The notes beneath the pieces were generated by a model, which was not told where the DNA came from, searched no databases, and saw nothing but the letters and a program-made list of their open reading frames with translations. The position numbers and the translations under genes were made by a program. A stretch of DNA of 64,000 nucleotides from an uncultured Ulvibacter sp. (GTDB lineage: Bacteria > Bacteroidota > Bacteroidia > Flavobacteriales > Flavobacteriaceae), in the NCBI GenBank assembly GCA_913063405.1, contig CAJXZB010000003.1, positions 1 through 64,000 of the forward strand, in the 5' to 3' direction. Positions 53,337 to 63,412 of the stretch are shown in pieces. How positions within the stretch are numbered: position 1 is the first letter of the stretch; each line of letters begins with the position of its first letter.

Positions 53337-54086
53337 CTACAATCCTTTCAAATCACTTGCCGGAATCCAACCATCTTTGCCATCTATTAAGGCAATGCGA
53401 ACCCAGCTATCATCTTGCCCAATAATCTGAACCTTGGTTCCTTCATGGAGGGTAAATGCCGCTTCGCTTCCCATATTAGGTTCACTTTTTACCTCACTGC
53501 TTTCAGCAAAAATAATAGCAGGTTTATCGTTTATACTATCGCTATAGATTTGAAAAGCCATTGCCAAAGAAACTAGTAATACTAGCACAGATAACACCGA
53601 TCCTACAAACAACAACCGCTTTTTTCTTTCGGAAATGGAAAAATAGTATAGCAAGAATAAGCTTATAAAAAGCATCGAGAAAATAACAGACGTCCAAGCC
53701 CAACCATTAAAACTAAGGACTCCTGAAAGACCTGTATACCATTTAGAAAAAATCGTTTTTGGCAAAGGTTCAATGGCATCGATTCGAGCATTTTCTGCAA
53801 AGGCGAGATTGGTTTTTATTTCACTATCCAAAGGGTCCAATTGCAAGGCCTTCTCAAAATAATAAATACTAGGTCCAACATTATTCATTTTATAATGTGC
53901 ATTCCCAAGGTTGAAATAAAGGCCTGAAGAATGTGTTCCCTTATCCAAAATTTTCATCCAGCTATTGATAGCATCTAGATATTTTCCTTCCTTATAACGT
54001 TCTTTCCCCTGTTCAAATAAAGGGTCGCCTTGTGCAAAACTCAAGGTCGTAACTAAAAAAGTAAGCATGTACAGTAGGTGTTTCAT
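53337..54086 (-). CDS. batE: BatE: TPR plus SH3-domain protein
   Basis: Signal peptide (to about 19), three TPR-like helices (residues 25-100: KYLDAINSWMKIL, GLYFNLGNAHYKM), two membrane helices (about 130-185), and a C-terminal SH3_3-type domain (VQIIGQDDSWVRIALIDGKDGWIPASDLKGL). The architecture is that of BatE of the Bacteroides aerotolerance operon, in the envelope. It is the last gene of the operon, 14 bp after batD. Confidence 0.9.
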   Translation of the reverse strand: MKHLLYMLTFLVTTLSFAQGDPLFEQGKERYKEGKYLDAINSWMKILDKGTHSSGLYFNLGNAHYKMNNVGPSIYYFEKALQLDPLDSEIKTNLAFAENARIDAIEPLPKTIFSKWYTGLSGVLSFNGWAWTSVIFSMLFISLFLLYYFSISERKKRLLFVGSVLSVLVLLVSLAMAFQIYSDSINDKPAIIFAESSEVKSEPNMGSEAAFTLHEGTKVQIIGQDDSWVRIALIDGKDGWIPASDLKGL

Positions 54087-54100
54087 TTTCTTTGGAAAGT

Positions 54101-55876
54101 TTACTGTATTTGTTTATCAATAACGGTAATCACTTCAACCGCTTTATTATAATCCGTCTGGATGGTCACATTCGAGGTTGGCGTATACCGAGCAAACTCG
54201 CAGCTCTTCAATAAGCTCACAAAGTCAGTTACTTTTCCAGTATTTACCCCTCGTTCTATGAGCAATCCAGAAATACCCTCTTTCGAAAACTCGGAAGTTT
54301 CAATATTTAATTTTGCCTTCAAATAATTATGTAAAGCTCTTTCGAGAGCCTCATAGAATACCACTTGACTCCCCATATTCTTCTTTGCTTCCGATAGGTG
54401 TTTTCTAGCAAGTTTATCCGCCTTCCGAAGTCTATTCCCCTCCACATCTGCCAAACGTCTCTTACGTTTCTTTCCACCAATAATAAACAAAGGAATCAAC
54501 AAAACGGGACCGCCCAATAAAGACCAAAACAAGGTAGATTTAAAGAAAGGCTTCGAAGTTATTGGCTCCAAATCCGCGTCCAACTTGATATACTTAAACT
54601 GCTCTTTTGAAAGGATTACAGCTTGTTTTGAATTCCCAGTTTCTGCAACTGCCTCTTTCTTAACAGAAACAGGTCCATTCTCAACGTTGATAACAATCTC
54701 TTCGGAAGATAGAGTCTTAAACGTTTCCGTTTTTGGATCAAAAAAGGAGAAGGTGATAGGTCTAATTGGGTAATTTCCCTTGTATTGAGGCACTACCGTA
54801 TAGGTTTCTGTAATTGATCCCGTCATCCCAGATCTCTTGGTACGAACACTTTCGGAGTGTTCTGGCTCATATACCTCAAGCGAGCTTGGAAGCTTTGCGC
54901 TGGGAAGATCAAAAAGTTTTAAATTACCATTCCCCGAAACCCTTGTTTTCAACTCAAAAGCCTCATTAGCGTCCAAGGTATTCTTATTAGTACTCACACC
55001 AAACTTAAAATCTCCTACGGCTCCTGTAAAATTATCTGGTCGCCCATCAAAAGGAATTGGCTTCACGTCAATCTTTCTATTTCCGGCCGAAATTGTTTTG
55101 TTCACGCGAGTCGTCAATCGCCGACCAAATAAATCTCTTCGTTTACTAGGCACATCAATTGGTACATCCAAGGTAAGAGGTTCAATATCTAATTTTCCCG
55201 TTTTTTGTGGATACAACACTGTGGTTCGCAAAATAACATAGCGATAATCTTCTCCCCTGTACTTGCCTTCGTATATTTTATAATTCCCTTTACTGTCTAT
55301 ATTTTGACTCCAAAAATCAGCATACTTAGGGGTGTCAATCTCTCTCCAGCTACTGGTAATGCTAACATCATGAGAAACATACATTTTATAAACCACCGTG
55401 ATAGCCTCATTTAAATACGGATTCGCATTTGATACCTCAGCTACCAAATGTACATTCTCACTAGCAACATATTCGGCGTTATTACCGTCTTTTGGTACGG
55501 CAACGGCGGACGTAATTTCTATATCAATGGGTAGTGTTTTGTAGGTTTCACCTTTGATTTCTATACTGGCCTGACCAATTTTTAGCTTTCCTCTTGTTTG
55601 AGGAGATAAAAAATAGGAATAGGTCTTCGAATAGCTTCGTTTCCCGTTCATCCAGGAATTGCTTACAGATTGGTTTGGGCCTCCAACTACGCGAAAGCCT
55701 TTGAAGTCTGGTGGATTAAAATTATCTCCATCTTGATTCATTTCAAAATCTACCCGTAACCGTTCATTAATCCCCAGTCTTTTTTTGCTCACCTTAGCAT
55801 CAAAACGAACTTGTGCTTGAACTGCACTGCAGCTAAGCATAAAGAAAAAAACATATATAAAATACTTCAACTTCAT
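54101..55876 (-). CDS. batD: BatD: oxygen-tolerance protein
   Basis: A signal peptide (to about 22) is followed by several Ig-like beta-sandwich domains (RFDAKVSKKRLGINERLRVDF..., NPYLNEAITVVYKMYVS, and later KFGVSTNKNTLDANEAFELKT), a membrane helix (about residues 443-464) and a cytoplasmic tail containing RKADKLARKHLSEAKKNMGS. It is the BatD homologue of the bat operon, implicated in oxygen tolerance in Bacteroides. Four bases separate it from batC. Confidence 0.92.
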   Translation of the reverse strand: MKLKYFIYVFFFMLSCSAVQAQVRFDAKVSKKRLGINERLRVDFEMNQDGDNFNPPDFKGFRVVGGPNQSVSNSWMNGKRSYSKTYSYFLSPQTRGKLKIGQASIEIKGETYKTLPIDIEITSAVAVPKDGNNAEYVASENVHLVAEVSNANPYLNEAITVVYKMYVSHDVSITSSWREIDTPKYADFWSQNIDSKGNYKIYEGKYRGEDYRYVILRTTVLYPQKTGKLDIEPLTLDVPIDVPSKRRDLFGRRLTTRVNKTISAGNRKIDVKPIPFDGRPDNFTGAVGDFKFGVSTNKNTLDANEAFELKTRVSGNGNLKLFDLPSAKLPSSLEVYEPEHSESVRTKRSGMTGSITETYTVVPQYKGNYPIRPITFSFFDPKTETFKTLSSEEIVINVENGPVSVKKEAVAETGNSKQAVILSKEQFKYIKLDADLEPITSKPFFKSTLFWSLLGGPVLLIPLFIIGGKKRKRRLADVEGNRLRKADKLARKHLSEAKKNMGSQVVFYEALERALHNYLKAKLNIETSEFSKEGISGLLIERGVNTGKVTDFVSLLKSCEFARYTPTSNVTIQTDYNKAVEVITVIDKQIQ

Positions 55877-55880
55877 AACA

Positions 55881-56762
55881 TCACCAATCTTTATTAGATT
55901 TCACCTTAGCACCTTTCTGTTTTTGGGCGTTAATTTTATCCTGTACTTTCTTTTCTTCATTATTCATTGCCTCTAGTAAACTCTTTACCTGCTGGGGTGA
56001 TAATTGACCAGGAACAGGTTGCTGCTGTTGTGGCTTATCTCCTTCCCCTTCCTTAGGCTCATCAGGTTTTCCTTTACCCTCTTCTTTATCACCATCCTTA
56101 TTTTTGTCTTTCTCGTCTCCCTTGTCCTTATCTTCTTTATCCTCTCCATCATCTCCTTCTTTATCCTCTCCATTCTCGTTCTTATCCTTATTTTCCTTGT
56201 CTTCGTTTTCTTTGTCTTGATCTTTATTCTCATCCTCTCCATTATCATCTTGCGGAGGATTTTTCTCCAACATATCTTTCGCCAAGGCCAAATTGTAACG
56301 GCTTTCATCATCTGTTGGGTCATTTCTTAAAGCATTTTTATAAGATTCCACAGCCTCTGCATACTTCTTTTCATTCATATAGGTGTTCCCTAAGTTATGA
56401 TACGCTTTATGCTTTTCAGATTTGGCATTAGCTACTGAAGCCGCTTGCTTAAAACGATTTAGAGCCTCTGCATTTTTACTTTTTCCATAGTAAGCAGTTC
56501 CTAAATTGTACTTTCCTGTTTCATCAGAGGGGTTTAAGGCAATGGCCTTTCGATAATCAGCTTCGGCGCTAGGGAATTCTTCCTTTTGAAGTGCCAAACT
56601 TGCATCACTCAGCAATTCCTGAGATTCTTTTAGCTCTTTTAACCTCTCTTTGTCCTCCTGAGCATATAGTACTCCAGAAGTCATTCCCAAAACAACAAAA
56701 AGCAGTACAACTTTCAACAAGTTGGCCACTTCTAAGATCGATATGTTACTTCTAACTTTCAT
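55881..56762 (-). CDS. batC: BatC: TPR protein with long charged region
   Basis: A signal-anchor-like start (about residues 15-35) leads to three TPRs (51-168), followed by an extraordinary Asp/Glu/Lys/Asn-rich stretch (about 172-245) and a conserved end PGQLSPQQVKSLLEAMNNEE. BatC is the TPR subunit of the Bat complex. The charged stretch is probably disordered. The start overlaps batB by 11 bases. Confidence 0.9.
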   Translation of the reverse strand: MKVRSNISILEVANLLKVVLLFVVLGMTSGVLYAQEDKERLKELKESQELLSDASLALQKEEFPSAEADYRKAIALNPSDETGKYNLGTAYYGKSKNAEALNRFKQAASVANAKSEKHKAYHNLGNTYMNEKKYAEAVESYKNALRNDPTDDESRYNLALAKDMLEKNPPQDDNGEDENKDQDKENEDKENKDKNENGEDKEGDDGEDKEDKDKGDEKDKNKDGDKEEGKGKPDEPKEGEGDKPQQQQPVPGQLSPQQVKSLLEAMNNEEKKVQDKINAQKQKGAKVKSNKDW

Positions 56763-57786
56763 TAAATAGATTCAGTTTTTTTAACCATGCCGTTTTACGT
56801 TCTAACAATAATACATCAAATACTAGCAAAAATAATGCCCCTGCAAGAAACCATTGAAACTGATCCTTAAAATCTGTAAACTGCTTGGCTTCAAATTCCT
56901 TCTTATCCATTCCATTTAAAATTGCACGCACCGTATCAACTACTTCGGTAGTGTTTGCTCCATTGATATAATCTCCATCTGCGGCATCTGCAATCCCTTT
57001 CAAAGTCTCTTCTCCTAGGCGTGTAATTACTTGTTCATTGTTTTGATCTCGCTTATAAGATTGGAGTACTCCATTACGCTTTATAGGAATTGGTCCTCCT
57101 TGCAAGGTTCCTACGCCAATTGTAAAAATCCGAATCCCTAGTTTGTTAGCTTCGGAAGCAATAGCTTCGAAATTCCCTTCGTGATCTTCGCCATCGGAAA
57201 CAATAAACAACACTCTATTGGTTTGTTCTTCATCGTTATAATAAGTTTCCGCCATCTGAATGGCCTCATTAATCGCAGTTCCTTGAGACGAAACCATATC
57301 GGTATTCATTCCTGAGAGAAACAACTTAGTCGAAGAGAAATCGGTTGTAATCGGAACCTGCGGAAAGGCACTTCCAGCATATCCAATAATCCCTATTCGA
57401 TCTCCAGCAAGACTATTTATTATTTGAGTTACCAACTGCTTCGATTTCTCCAAACGGTTTGGTGCAATGTCTTCAGCAAGCATACTTTTGGATACATCCA
57501 AAGCAAAAACAACATCTACGCCTTCTCTTTTTACTGTTTCTAGCTTGGTTCCAATTTTAGGGTTAATCAAAGCAAAACTCAAACAAGTGATTGCCAAACT
57601 CAACACCAAAACCTTTAAAATAGATTTAAACACTGAACGACTTGGACTCAGTTTTTTTAGCAAATCTGAATCCGCAAAACGCGTTTGTGTTCGCCTTTTC
57701 CAAACCGCCACCAATAGAAAAAGTACAATCACCACCGGAATGGCAAACAATACATAAAAAAATATGGGTTCTTCTAATTGATACAA
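56752..57786 (-). CDS. batB: BatB: von Willebrand factor A-domain membrane protein
   Basis: Two N-terminal membrane helices (about 9-28 and 56-74), a vWA domain with MIDAS motif DVSKS (Asp97-Ser101) and the supporting TDF/VSDGEDHEGN sites, and a C-terminal membrane helix (about 310-330). It forms a membrane complex with BatA. The length is normal. Confidence 0.92.
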   Translation of the reverse strand: MYQLEEPIFFYVLFAIPVVIVLFLLVAVWKRRTQTRFADSDLLKKLSPSRSVFKSILKVLVLSLAITCLSFALINPKIGTKLETVKREGVDVVFALDVSKSMLAEDIAPNRLEKSKQLVTQIINSLAGDRIGIIGYAGSAFPQVPITTDFSSTKLFLSGMNTDMVSSQGTAINEAIQMAETYYNDEEQTNRVLFIVSDGEDHEGNFEAIASEANKLGIRIFTIGVGTLQGGPIPIKRNGVLQSYKRDQNNEQVITRLGEETLKGIADAADGDYINGANTTEVVDTVRAILNGMDKKEFEAKQFTDFKDQFQWFLAGALFLLVFDVLLLERKTAWLKKLNLFNES

Positions 57787-57847
57787 ACTATTCTCTATTT
57801 AGTATTCTATTCTTTATTTTCATAATTGCCTTTTCTCCTTGCTTAGT

Positions 57848-58852
57848 TTAAACAAAACTTCTAAAAACTGTATACCTTAACAACAAATCCAGTCCTAATA
57901 ACCCAAGGGCCAGCAGCACCCATGGACGGAACATTTCATCATAATTTGTATATTTAAATTCTTCAATATCTGTTTTTTCAAGCTTATTAATCTCTTCATA
58001 AATTTCCTTCAACTTTGTCGTACTGGTAGCTCTAAAATATTGTCCGCCCGTGGTTTTTGCAATTTCTTTTAGTAAGACTTCGTCAATTTCGACCGCTACA
58101 TTTCCGTATTGGAATCCACCGTCTGGTCGAAGCCCAATGGGCGAGGATGCCATTCCGTTAGACCCCAGCCCGATGGTATAAACTTTTATTCCGAATTCCA
58201 CAGCCAGCTCACTTGCTATCTTTGGATCTATAAAGCCTGTATTATTAACTCCATCGGTTAGTAATATAATAACCTTGCTTTTGGCTCGACTTTCTTTAAG
58301 TCTATTCACTGCAGTCGCCAATCCCGAGCCAATAGCTGTTCCTCCTTCAATTATAGTATTATAAACGATCGCCTTCAAAGAAGATAATACGATACTTTTA
58401 TCACTGGTTAAAGGTGTCTTTGTAAAACTCTCCCCAGCATATTCTACCAGTCCAATACGATCATTAGGTCGTGCATTAATGAAACGAGCTGCCACTGTTT
58501 TTAAGGCTTCCAATCTATTTGGCCTTAAATCCCTAGCCAACATACTGGCCGAAACGTCAATGGCCATTACAATATCAATTCCCTGAGACGTCTTAATATG
58601 CGTTGACTCATCTACTGTTCTTGGCCTCGCCATAGCAACAATAAGTGCTGAAATAGCCAGAAGTCTAAGAAAAAACAGCAATGGGCGTAACTTAGCCATC
58701 CAATTCTTTCCCGTTTTGAACCCTTTAATACTCGAAATTTTCAAAGATGCGGTTTGCTGTTTCCGCTTCCAGAAATACCATAGCAATAGGGCTGGAAGTA
58801 ATAAAAACAACCAGAAGAATTGCGGATTTACAAATTCAAAATTATCAAACAT
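57848..58852 (-). CDS. batA: BatA: von Willebrand factor A-domain membrane protein
   Basis: Same plan as BatB: N-terminal helices (about 13-30 and 55-75), vWA MIDAS DVSAS (Asp99-Ser103), metal-supporting Thr in TPLTSDKS and the Asp-containing LLTDGVNNTG, and a C-terminal helix. It is one of two paralogous vWA subunits. The start overlaps the stop of the upstream gene by one base. Confidence 0.92.
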   Translation of the reverse strand: MFDNFEFVNPQFFWLFLLLPALLLWYFWKRKQQTASLKISSIKGFKTGKNWMAKLRPLLFFLRLLAISALIVAMARPRTVDESTHIKTSQGIDIVMAIDVSASMLARDLRPNRLEALKTVAARFINARPNDRIGLVEYAGESFTKTPLTSDKSIVLSSLKAIVYNTIIEGGTAIGSGLATAVNRLKESRAKSKVIILLTDGVNNTGFIDPKIASELAVEFGIKVYTIGLGSNGMASSPIGLRPDGGFQYGNVAVEIDEVLLKEIAKTTGGQYFRATSTTKLKEIYEEINKLEKTDIEEFKYTNYDEMFRPWVLLALGLLGLDLLLRYTVFRSFV

Positions 58853-60459
58853 TACTTTTTAGTTTCAGAAACTTCAAGTTCTATAGATTCTACAATTCGT
58901 TTTTTTATGTCTTCAGCAAAACGACCATCGTCTTGATATACAACTAGTACTCTTTGTAAGCTTTCTTGTTGGGCAAAAAACAAAAGTTCGTATTGACTCG
59001 TTTCTTTGCGCACTTTTGTATCTGAAACTTGAACATTAAATGTCCCAAAGGCCTTTATTCCCTTAACACCCTTGTCCGTTTCAAATTCTTCCTGTTTTAC
59101 AATCATGTTCTTGGCTCCCTTTGCTTCAATTTCTTCTAGTGAACTTTGAAGTGCATCTTCTAAGTTAATCTCTTGTGGCTGCCTAAGTTTTGTTGTTGTA
59201 ACAGCGATGAAAAATGGATCTAGCCTGTTCCCAAAACTAAAAGTACCCATCTCTTTAATGACCGTTTTTAGGTTTTCTGGAATATTGACATCAGTCCTTA
59301 TCAAAACTTCAGGGGTTTCAATAATCACCGCAGGATTACCATATTCACTTTTAATCCATTTACCTTCAGCAAGTTCCCGGATATCGTTTCCTAATACTGC
59401 ATCTTTAAGGTTATCAAACCCCTTAATGCTTCCATAAATAACCCCAGATAAAACCAGCGCCGCCAAAACAACAGTCACTCCTGCCATCCACTTTTTACGC
59501 AGTTGTTTTTTCCGAAGTTCTTCCAAATATTGCGCATTCTTCAATAACTCTTCCTCTGTTGGTTCAGGAATAACCTCATGAGTTTCATTGATAATTTCCT
59601 CTATGGTTCCTCTATCTGCCTCAACTTGTCCAATCACCTGCTCCATCTTGGCAAACTTTACCAAATCGGCACGCTTCAATATTTGATCCAGATGTCTAAT
59701 TGTCTCTCTATCAAAATCGAAATTTCCTGCATCCTTGTGTAAAATTAAGCGTTCAATTAATTCGCCTGTGGTACTCTCTAAGGCCGAATCGTCCACCTCC
59801 CGATCTAAATATCGCTTTACAATCTCGGTTAGGTTTGAATAATATTCTTTGGATTTATTTTCCTGAAGTAAATGAGAATCATCCAATCTCTTTAAAGCAA
59901 CCAAGGCTTCCTCATAAGGAGGGAGTATTTCTTCTTTTGCAGCTTTTCTCTTTTTCCTTCTGAATAAAATATACCCTATCAAACCAATCACCGCAAGAAT
60001 TGGCAATAGCCAAGTTAACAACTCTTTAAAATCGAATGGTGGGCGATCCACTTCAACAGCAGGTTTAATATCGAACATTTTCTGCTTTGTGGTATCGACA
60101 ACTATATCGCGAACCTCAACTTTTACCGAATCCGTTAAAAATGGTTTGTTATTAATCAATATTTGCTGTCTTGGTATTGTATAATGACCAGAGTCAAATT
60201 GGGTCAAACCATACTTCTTTATAAGACGATACTTAGCTTGCTCAAAAGTTGTGTCAAGTTTATATGATTCAATCATCTCTAAAGGCGAGAAAGTTGGTCC
60301 CTCTGGGAAAAGTACCACAGCTGTAGAATCTACTTGAACTTGAATTGTGTATCGAATCTCTTCACCAATCTTTACAGACGTAGAATCAATAAAAGAAGTG
60401 ACTTGAGCGAAAGAGTTCGCTGTAAACATAAGTGCCAAAACAAGTATGAGTTTCGTCAT
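58852..60459 (-). CDS. bat-operon membrane protein with N-terminal Ig-like domain, 535 aa
   Basis: Signal peptide (MTKLILVLALMFTANSFAQ if started at 60459), an Ig-like extracytoplasmic domain (to about 140), a membrane helix (about 155-172) followed by the basic FRRKKRK, a cytoplasmic helical region with DUF4381-like features (EEALVALKRLDD..., LTEIVKRYLDREVDDSALESTTGELIERL), a second membrane helix (about 325-345) and a C-terminal domain. It sits between DUF58 and batA as in other Bacteroidota. The open frame continues to 60507, giving a longer N-terminus with operon-like spacing, so the start is uncertain. Confidence 0.8.
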   Translation of the reverse strand: MTKLILVLALMFTANSFAQVTSFIDSTSVKIGEEIRYTIQVQVDSTAVVLFPEGPTFSPLEMIESYKLDTTFEQAKYRLIKKYGLTQFDSGHYTIPRQQILINNKPFLTDSVKVEVRDIVVDTTKQKMFDIKPAVEVDRPPFDFKELLTWLLPILAVIGLIGYILFRRKKRKAAKEEILPPYEEALVALKRLDDSHLLQENKSKEYYSNLTEIVKRYLDREVDDSALESTTGELIERLILHKDAGNFDFDRETIRHLDQILKRADLVKFAKMEQVIGQVEADRGTIEEIINETHEVIPEPTEEELLKNAQYLEELRKKQLRKKWMAGVTVVLAALVLSGVIYGSIKGFDNLKDAVLGNDIRELAEGKWIKSEYGNPAVIIETPEVLIRTDVNIPENLKTVIKEMGTFSFGNRLDPFFIAVTTTKLRQPQEINLEDALQSSLEEIEAKGAKNMIVKQEEFETDKGVKGIKAFGTFNVQVSDTKVRKETSQYELLFFAQQESLQRVLVVYQDDGRFAEDIKKRIVESIELEVSETKK

Positions 60460-60523
60460 AGATGCTTTAAACAATAATCGAATTCTATTAAATATGCTCT
60501 CTAACATATATGTTTTAATCTCT

Positions 60524-61387
60524 TTATCTTCTTTTAAAATACCCCAGTAATTTTTTCACATAGCTCTCATCGACCCTACAACTCAGGACTCCAGCACCAC
60601 TCTTCAAAAAGGCATCTTGAAAATAATCAACTCGCTCTCTATAATAAGCATTGTAATTTCTTCTTACGCTTTTTGACCCTGTATTAACCAACATCAATTC
60701 TCCCGTCTCTTCGTCTTCCATTTGTACCATTCCCAAGTTTGGAATCTCCTCCTCACGACGATCATAAATTCGTATTCCGGTAACATCGTGCTTTCCTGCA
60801 GCAATTTTCAAGGTGTCTTTATATCCATCTGTAATGAAATCTGACATCACAAAAACAATAGCCTTTTTCTTCATTACATTCCGAAGGAACTTCAGTGCCA
60901 TAGCCAGATCCGTCTTTTTATTTTTTGGTTGAAACTCTAGCAATTCGCGAATGATTCGAAGTACGTGTGATTTTCCTTTTTTTGGCGGAATGTATAGTTC
61001 AATTTCATCGGTAAATAAAATGAGTCCGATTTTGTCGTTATTCTGTGTTGCCGAAAAAGCCAGAGTTGCCGCTATTTCAGTAATGATTTCGTTCTTAAAC
61101 TGCGCGTCCGTTCCAAAGAGTTCCGAACCACTTATATCTGCCATCAGCATCAACGTTAGTTCGCGTTCTTCTTCAAAAACTTTTACATAGGGTTCATTAT
61201 AACGCGCCGTGACATTCCAATCAATATTACGAACATCATCGCCAAATTGATACTGACGCACCTCACTAAAAGTCATTCCACGTCCTTTAAAAGTACTATG
61301 GTACTCACCTCCAAAAACATGATCGCTTAAGCGACGTGTTTTGATTTCAATTTTGCGTACTTTTTTAAGAAGTTCTTTAGTATCCAC
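60524..61387 (-). CDS. DUF58-domain protein, 287 aa
   Basis: A DUF58 protein: VRQYQFGDDVRNIDWNVTARYNEPYVK is the family core. It includes an integrin-like MIDAS DISGS (Asp84-Ser88), so it has a vWA-like fold. It is predicted soluble, and works with a MoxR ATPase in the RavA/MoxR-vWA type of chaperone system, thought to assist maturation or assembly. It is the second gene of the operon. Confidence 0.92.
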   Translation of the reverse strand: MDTKELLKKVRKIEIKTRRLSDHVFGGEYHSTFKGRGMTFSEVRQYQFGDDVRNIDWNVTARYNEPYVKVFEEERELTLMLMADISGSELFGTDAQFKNEIITEIAATLAFSATQNNDKIGLILFTDEIELYIPPKKGKSHVLRIIRELLEFQPKNKKTDLAMALKFLRNVMKKKAIVFVMSDFITDGYKDTLKIAAGKHDVTGIRIYDRREEEIPNLGMVQMEDEETGELMLVNTGSKSVRRNYNAYYRERVDYFQDAFLKSGAGVLSCRVDESYVKKLLGYFKRR

Positions 61388-61448
61388 GGGGTATCAGTTA
61401 ACTACTTTTGGTCGGCTAAGCTTAGCTTAAATCTTTAACTATTTACAT

Positions 61449-62453
61449 TTAAGGGACTTCAATCTCGTTTACGATCTTGTTAATGATGTCTTCGGAAGTC
61501 ACATTCTCCGCCTCCGCCTCGTAGGTAATCCCAATACGATGGCGTAGCACATCATAAACTACCGCACGAACGTCTTCAGGAATAACATACCCACGTCTTT
61601 TAATGAAAGCATAACATTTTGAAGCCATTGCCAAGTTGATACTTCCCCTTGGAGAGGAACCAAAACTAATAAGTGGTTTTAAATCTGCTAAGCGATAGTT
61701 CTCTGGATTACGTGTTGCAAAAATGATATCAAGAATATATTTCTCAATCTTCTCGTCCATATATACTTCGCGCACTGCTTCCTGTGCTCTTTTTATTTGA
61801 TCTATAGTCACTACTGCATTTACTTGCTCGTAGGCACCTTTTAAATTCTGCCGAATAATCAATTGCTCCTCGGCCATTTTAGGATAATCAATTACCGTTT
61901 TCAACATAAAACGATCGACTTGTGCTTCAGGTAACGGGTAGGTTCCTTCCTGTTCTATTGGATTTTGCGTTGCCATCACAAGGAAAGGCTTGTCCAGAAT
62001 AAACGTCTCATCACCAATAGTCACTTGCTTTTCTTGCATCGCCTCTAGTAAGGCAGATTGTACTTTAGCAGGTGCACGGTTGATCTCATCTGCTAAAACA
62101 AAATTAGCAAAGATGGGGCCCTTTTTTATGCTGAAATCGTTCACCTTCATATTATAAATGAGCGTTCCAACAACATCTGCAGGCAACAAATCTGGAGTAA
62201 ACTGAATTCTACTAAAGCTTCCATGAACCGCTTTCGACAGCGTGTTAATGGCTAAGGTTTTTGCCAGACCAGGAACCCCTTCTAGTAAAATATGTCCTTG
62301 TCCTAACAATCCAATCATCAATCTCTCCACCATGTGTTTCTGACCAATGATCACTTTATTTATCTCTAAAGAGAGAATGTCAATAAAGGCACTTTCCTTT
62401 TCAATTTTTTCATTTAAGGCGCCAATATCTAAGGCAGTTGTTGTTTGTTCCAT
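61449..62453 (-). CDS. MoxR-family AAA ATPase
   Basis: An AAA+ ATPase with Walker A GVPGLAKT (residues 59-66), Walker B LADEINRAPAKVQSALLEAMQE and sensor 1 ATQNPIEQEGTYPLPEAQVDRF. MoxR ATPases act as chaperones for vWA proteins such as BatA and BatB, and in bat operons they come first. The length (334) is typical. It is divergent from the SDR gene at 62654. Confidence 0.95.
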   Translation of the reverse strand: MEQTTTALDIGALNEKIEKESAFIDILSLEINKVIIGQKHMVERLMIGLLGQGHILLEGVPGLAKTLAINTLSKAVHGSFSRIQFTPDLLPADVVGTLIYNMKVNDFSIKKGPIFANFVLADEINRAPAKVQSALLEAMQEKQVTIGDETFILDKPFLVMATQNPIEQEGTYPLPEAQVDRFMLKTVIDYPKMAEEQLIIRQNLKGAYEQVNAVVTIDQIKRAQEAVREVYMDEKIEKYILDIIFATRNPENYRLADLKPLISFGSSPRGSINLAMASKCYAFIKRRGYVIPEDVRAVVYDVLRHRIGITYEAEAENVTSEDIINKIVNEIEVP

Positions 62454-62653
62454 ATTCTATTTCTTTCTATAAAAGCTATCGTATTATAAAGACGACGCAA
62501 ATTGAAGATTTATTACTTAAAATCCTGTTAACAATTGGTTAAAAATATCACTAAAATAATGGGGTATGACAATTCATAATGCTTTCAATTTCCCTATTTT
62601 TAAAATGAAGTTTCAAATATATTTTTCTTCAGAAAAAAAACAAAATAATTTTA

Positions 62654-63409
62654 ATGAAAAATAAAATCGCGTTAATTACTGGAGCAACTTCGGGCATTGG
62701 AAAAGCAACAGCGGCACTCTTTGCCAAAAATGGTATACGTTTAATTCTTTGTGGAAGAAGACAAGAACGGCTTGAAGCAGTTGCTTCCGAATTGAAAAAA
62801 CACACCGATGTGCACCTGCTAAACTTTGATGTTCGCGACAAAACATCGGTTTTTGAATTGCTGCAGAATTTACCGGAGGCCTTTTCAGAAATAGATATTC
62901 TTATAAATAATGCAGGAAATGCCCACGGTTTGGATACCATTGCTGAAGGTAATCTTGATGACTGGGATGCTATGTTGGATATCAATGTAAAAGGACTTTT
63001 ATATGTGAGCAAGGCAATTCTTCCAAAAATGCTTGCTAAAAAAAGCGGACATATTATCAATATTGGCTCTACGGCTGGAAAGGAAGTATATCCAAAAGGA
63101 AACGTGTATTGCGCTAGTAAACACGCGGTAGATGCCATCAACCAAGGGATGCGCCTTGACCTCAACGGGAAAGGAATTAAAGTGGGTGCCATAAATCCAG
63201 GGCTGGTTGAAACAAAATTTAGTGAAGTACGTTTTAAAGGAGATAGCGATCGAGCCGGGAAAGTGTACCAAGGTTTTACACCACTACGCCCAGAAGATAT
63301 TGCAGATGTTATTTGGTTTGCTGTAACAAGGCCTCCACATGTGAATATCGCAGATCTCACCGTAATGTGCCTAGACCAGGCATCCTCAACTATCGTGAAT
63401 AAAGTATAA
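62654..63409 (+). CDS. SDR-family NAD(P)-dependent oxidoreductase, 251 aa
   Basis: A short-chain dehydrogenase with the nucleotide motif TGATSGIGKATA (residues 9-20), NNAGNAHG, and the catalytic Ser (NIGSTAGK), Tyr and Lys (YCASKHA). The C-terminal GLVETKFS and APPHVNIADLT-like region resembles YdfG-type 3-hydroxy acid dehydrogenases. The substrate is unknown. It is followed 3 bp later by the TTG-started gene. Confidence 0.93.
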   Translation: MKNKIALITGATSGIGKATAALFAKNGIRLILCGRRQERLEAVASELKKHTDVHLLNFDVRDKTSVFELLQNLPEAFSEIDILINNAGNAHGLDTIAEGNLDDWDAMLDINVKGLLYVSKAILPKMLAKKSGHIINIGSTAGKEVYPKGNVYCASKHAVDAINQGMRLDLNGKGIKVGAINPGLVETKFSEVRFKGDSDRAGKVYQGFTPLRPEDIADVIWFAVTRPPHVNIADLTVMCLDQASSTIVNKV

Positions 63410-63412
63410 ATT

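Noticed and set aside
56004-56330. 108-codon plus-strand frame rich in Phe/Ile/Leu that looks like a membrane protein
   Set aside because: It is antisense to the Glu/Lys/Asp-rich region of batC, whose complement codes hydrophobic residues.
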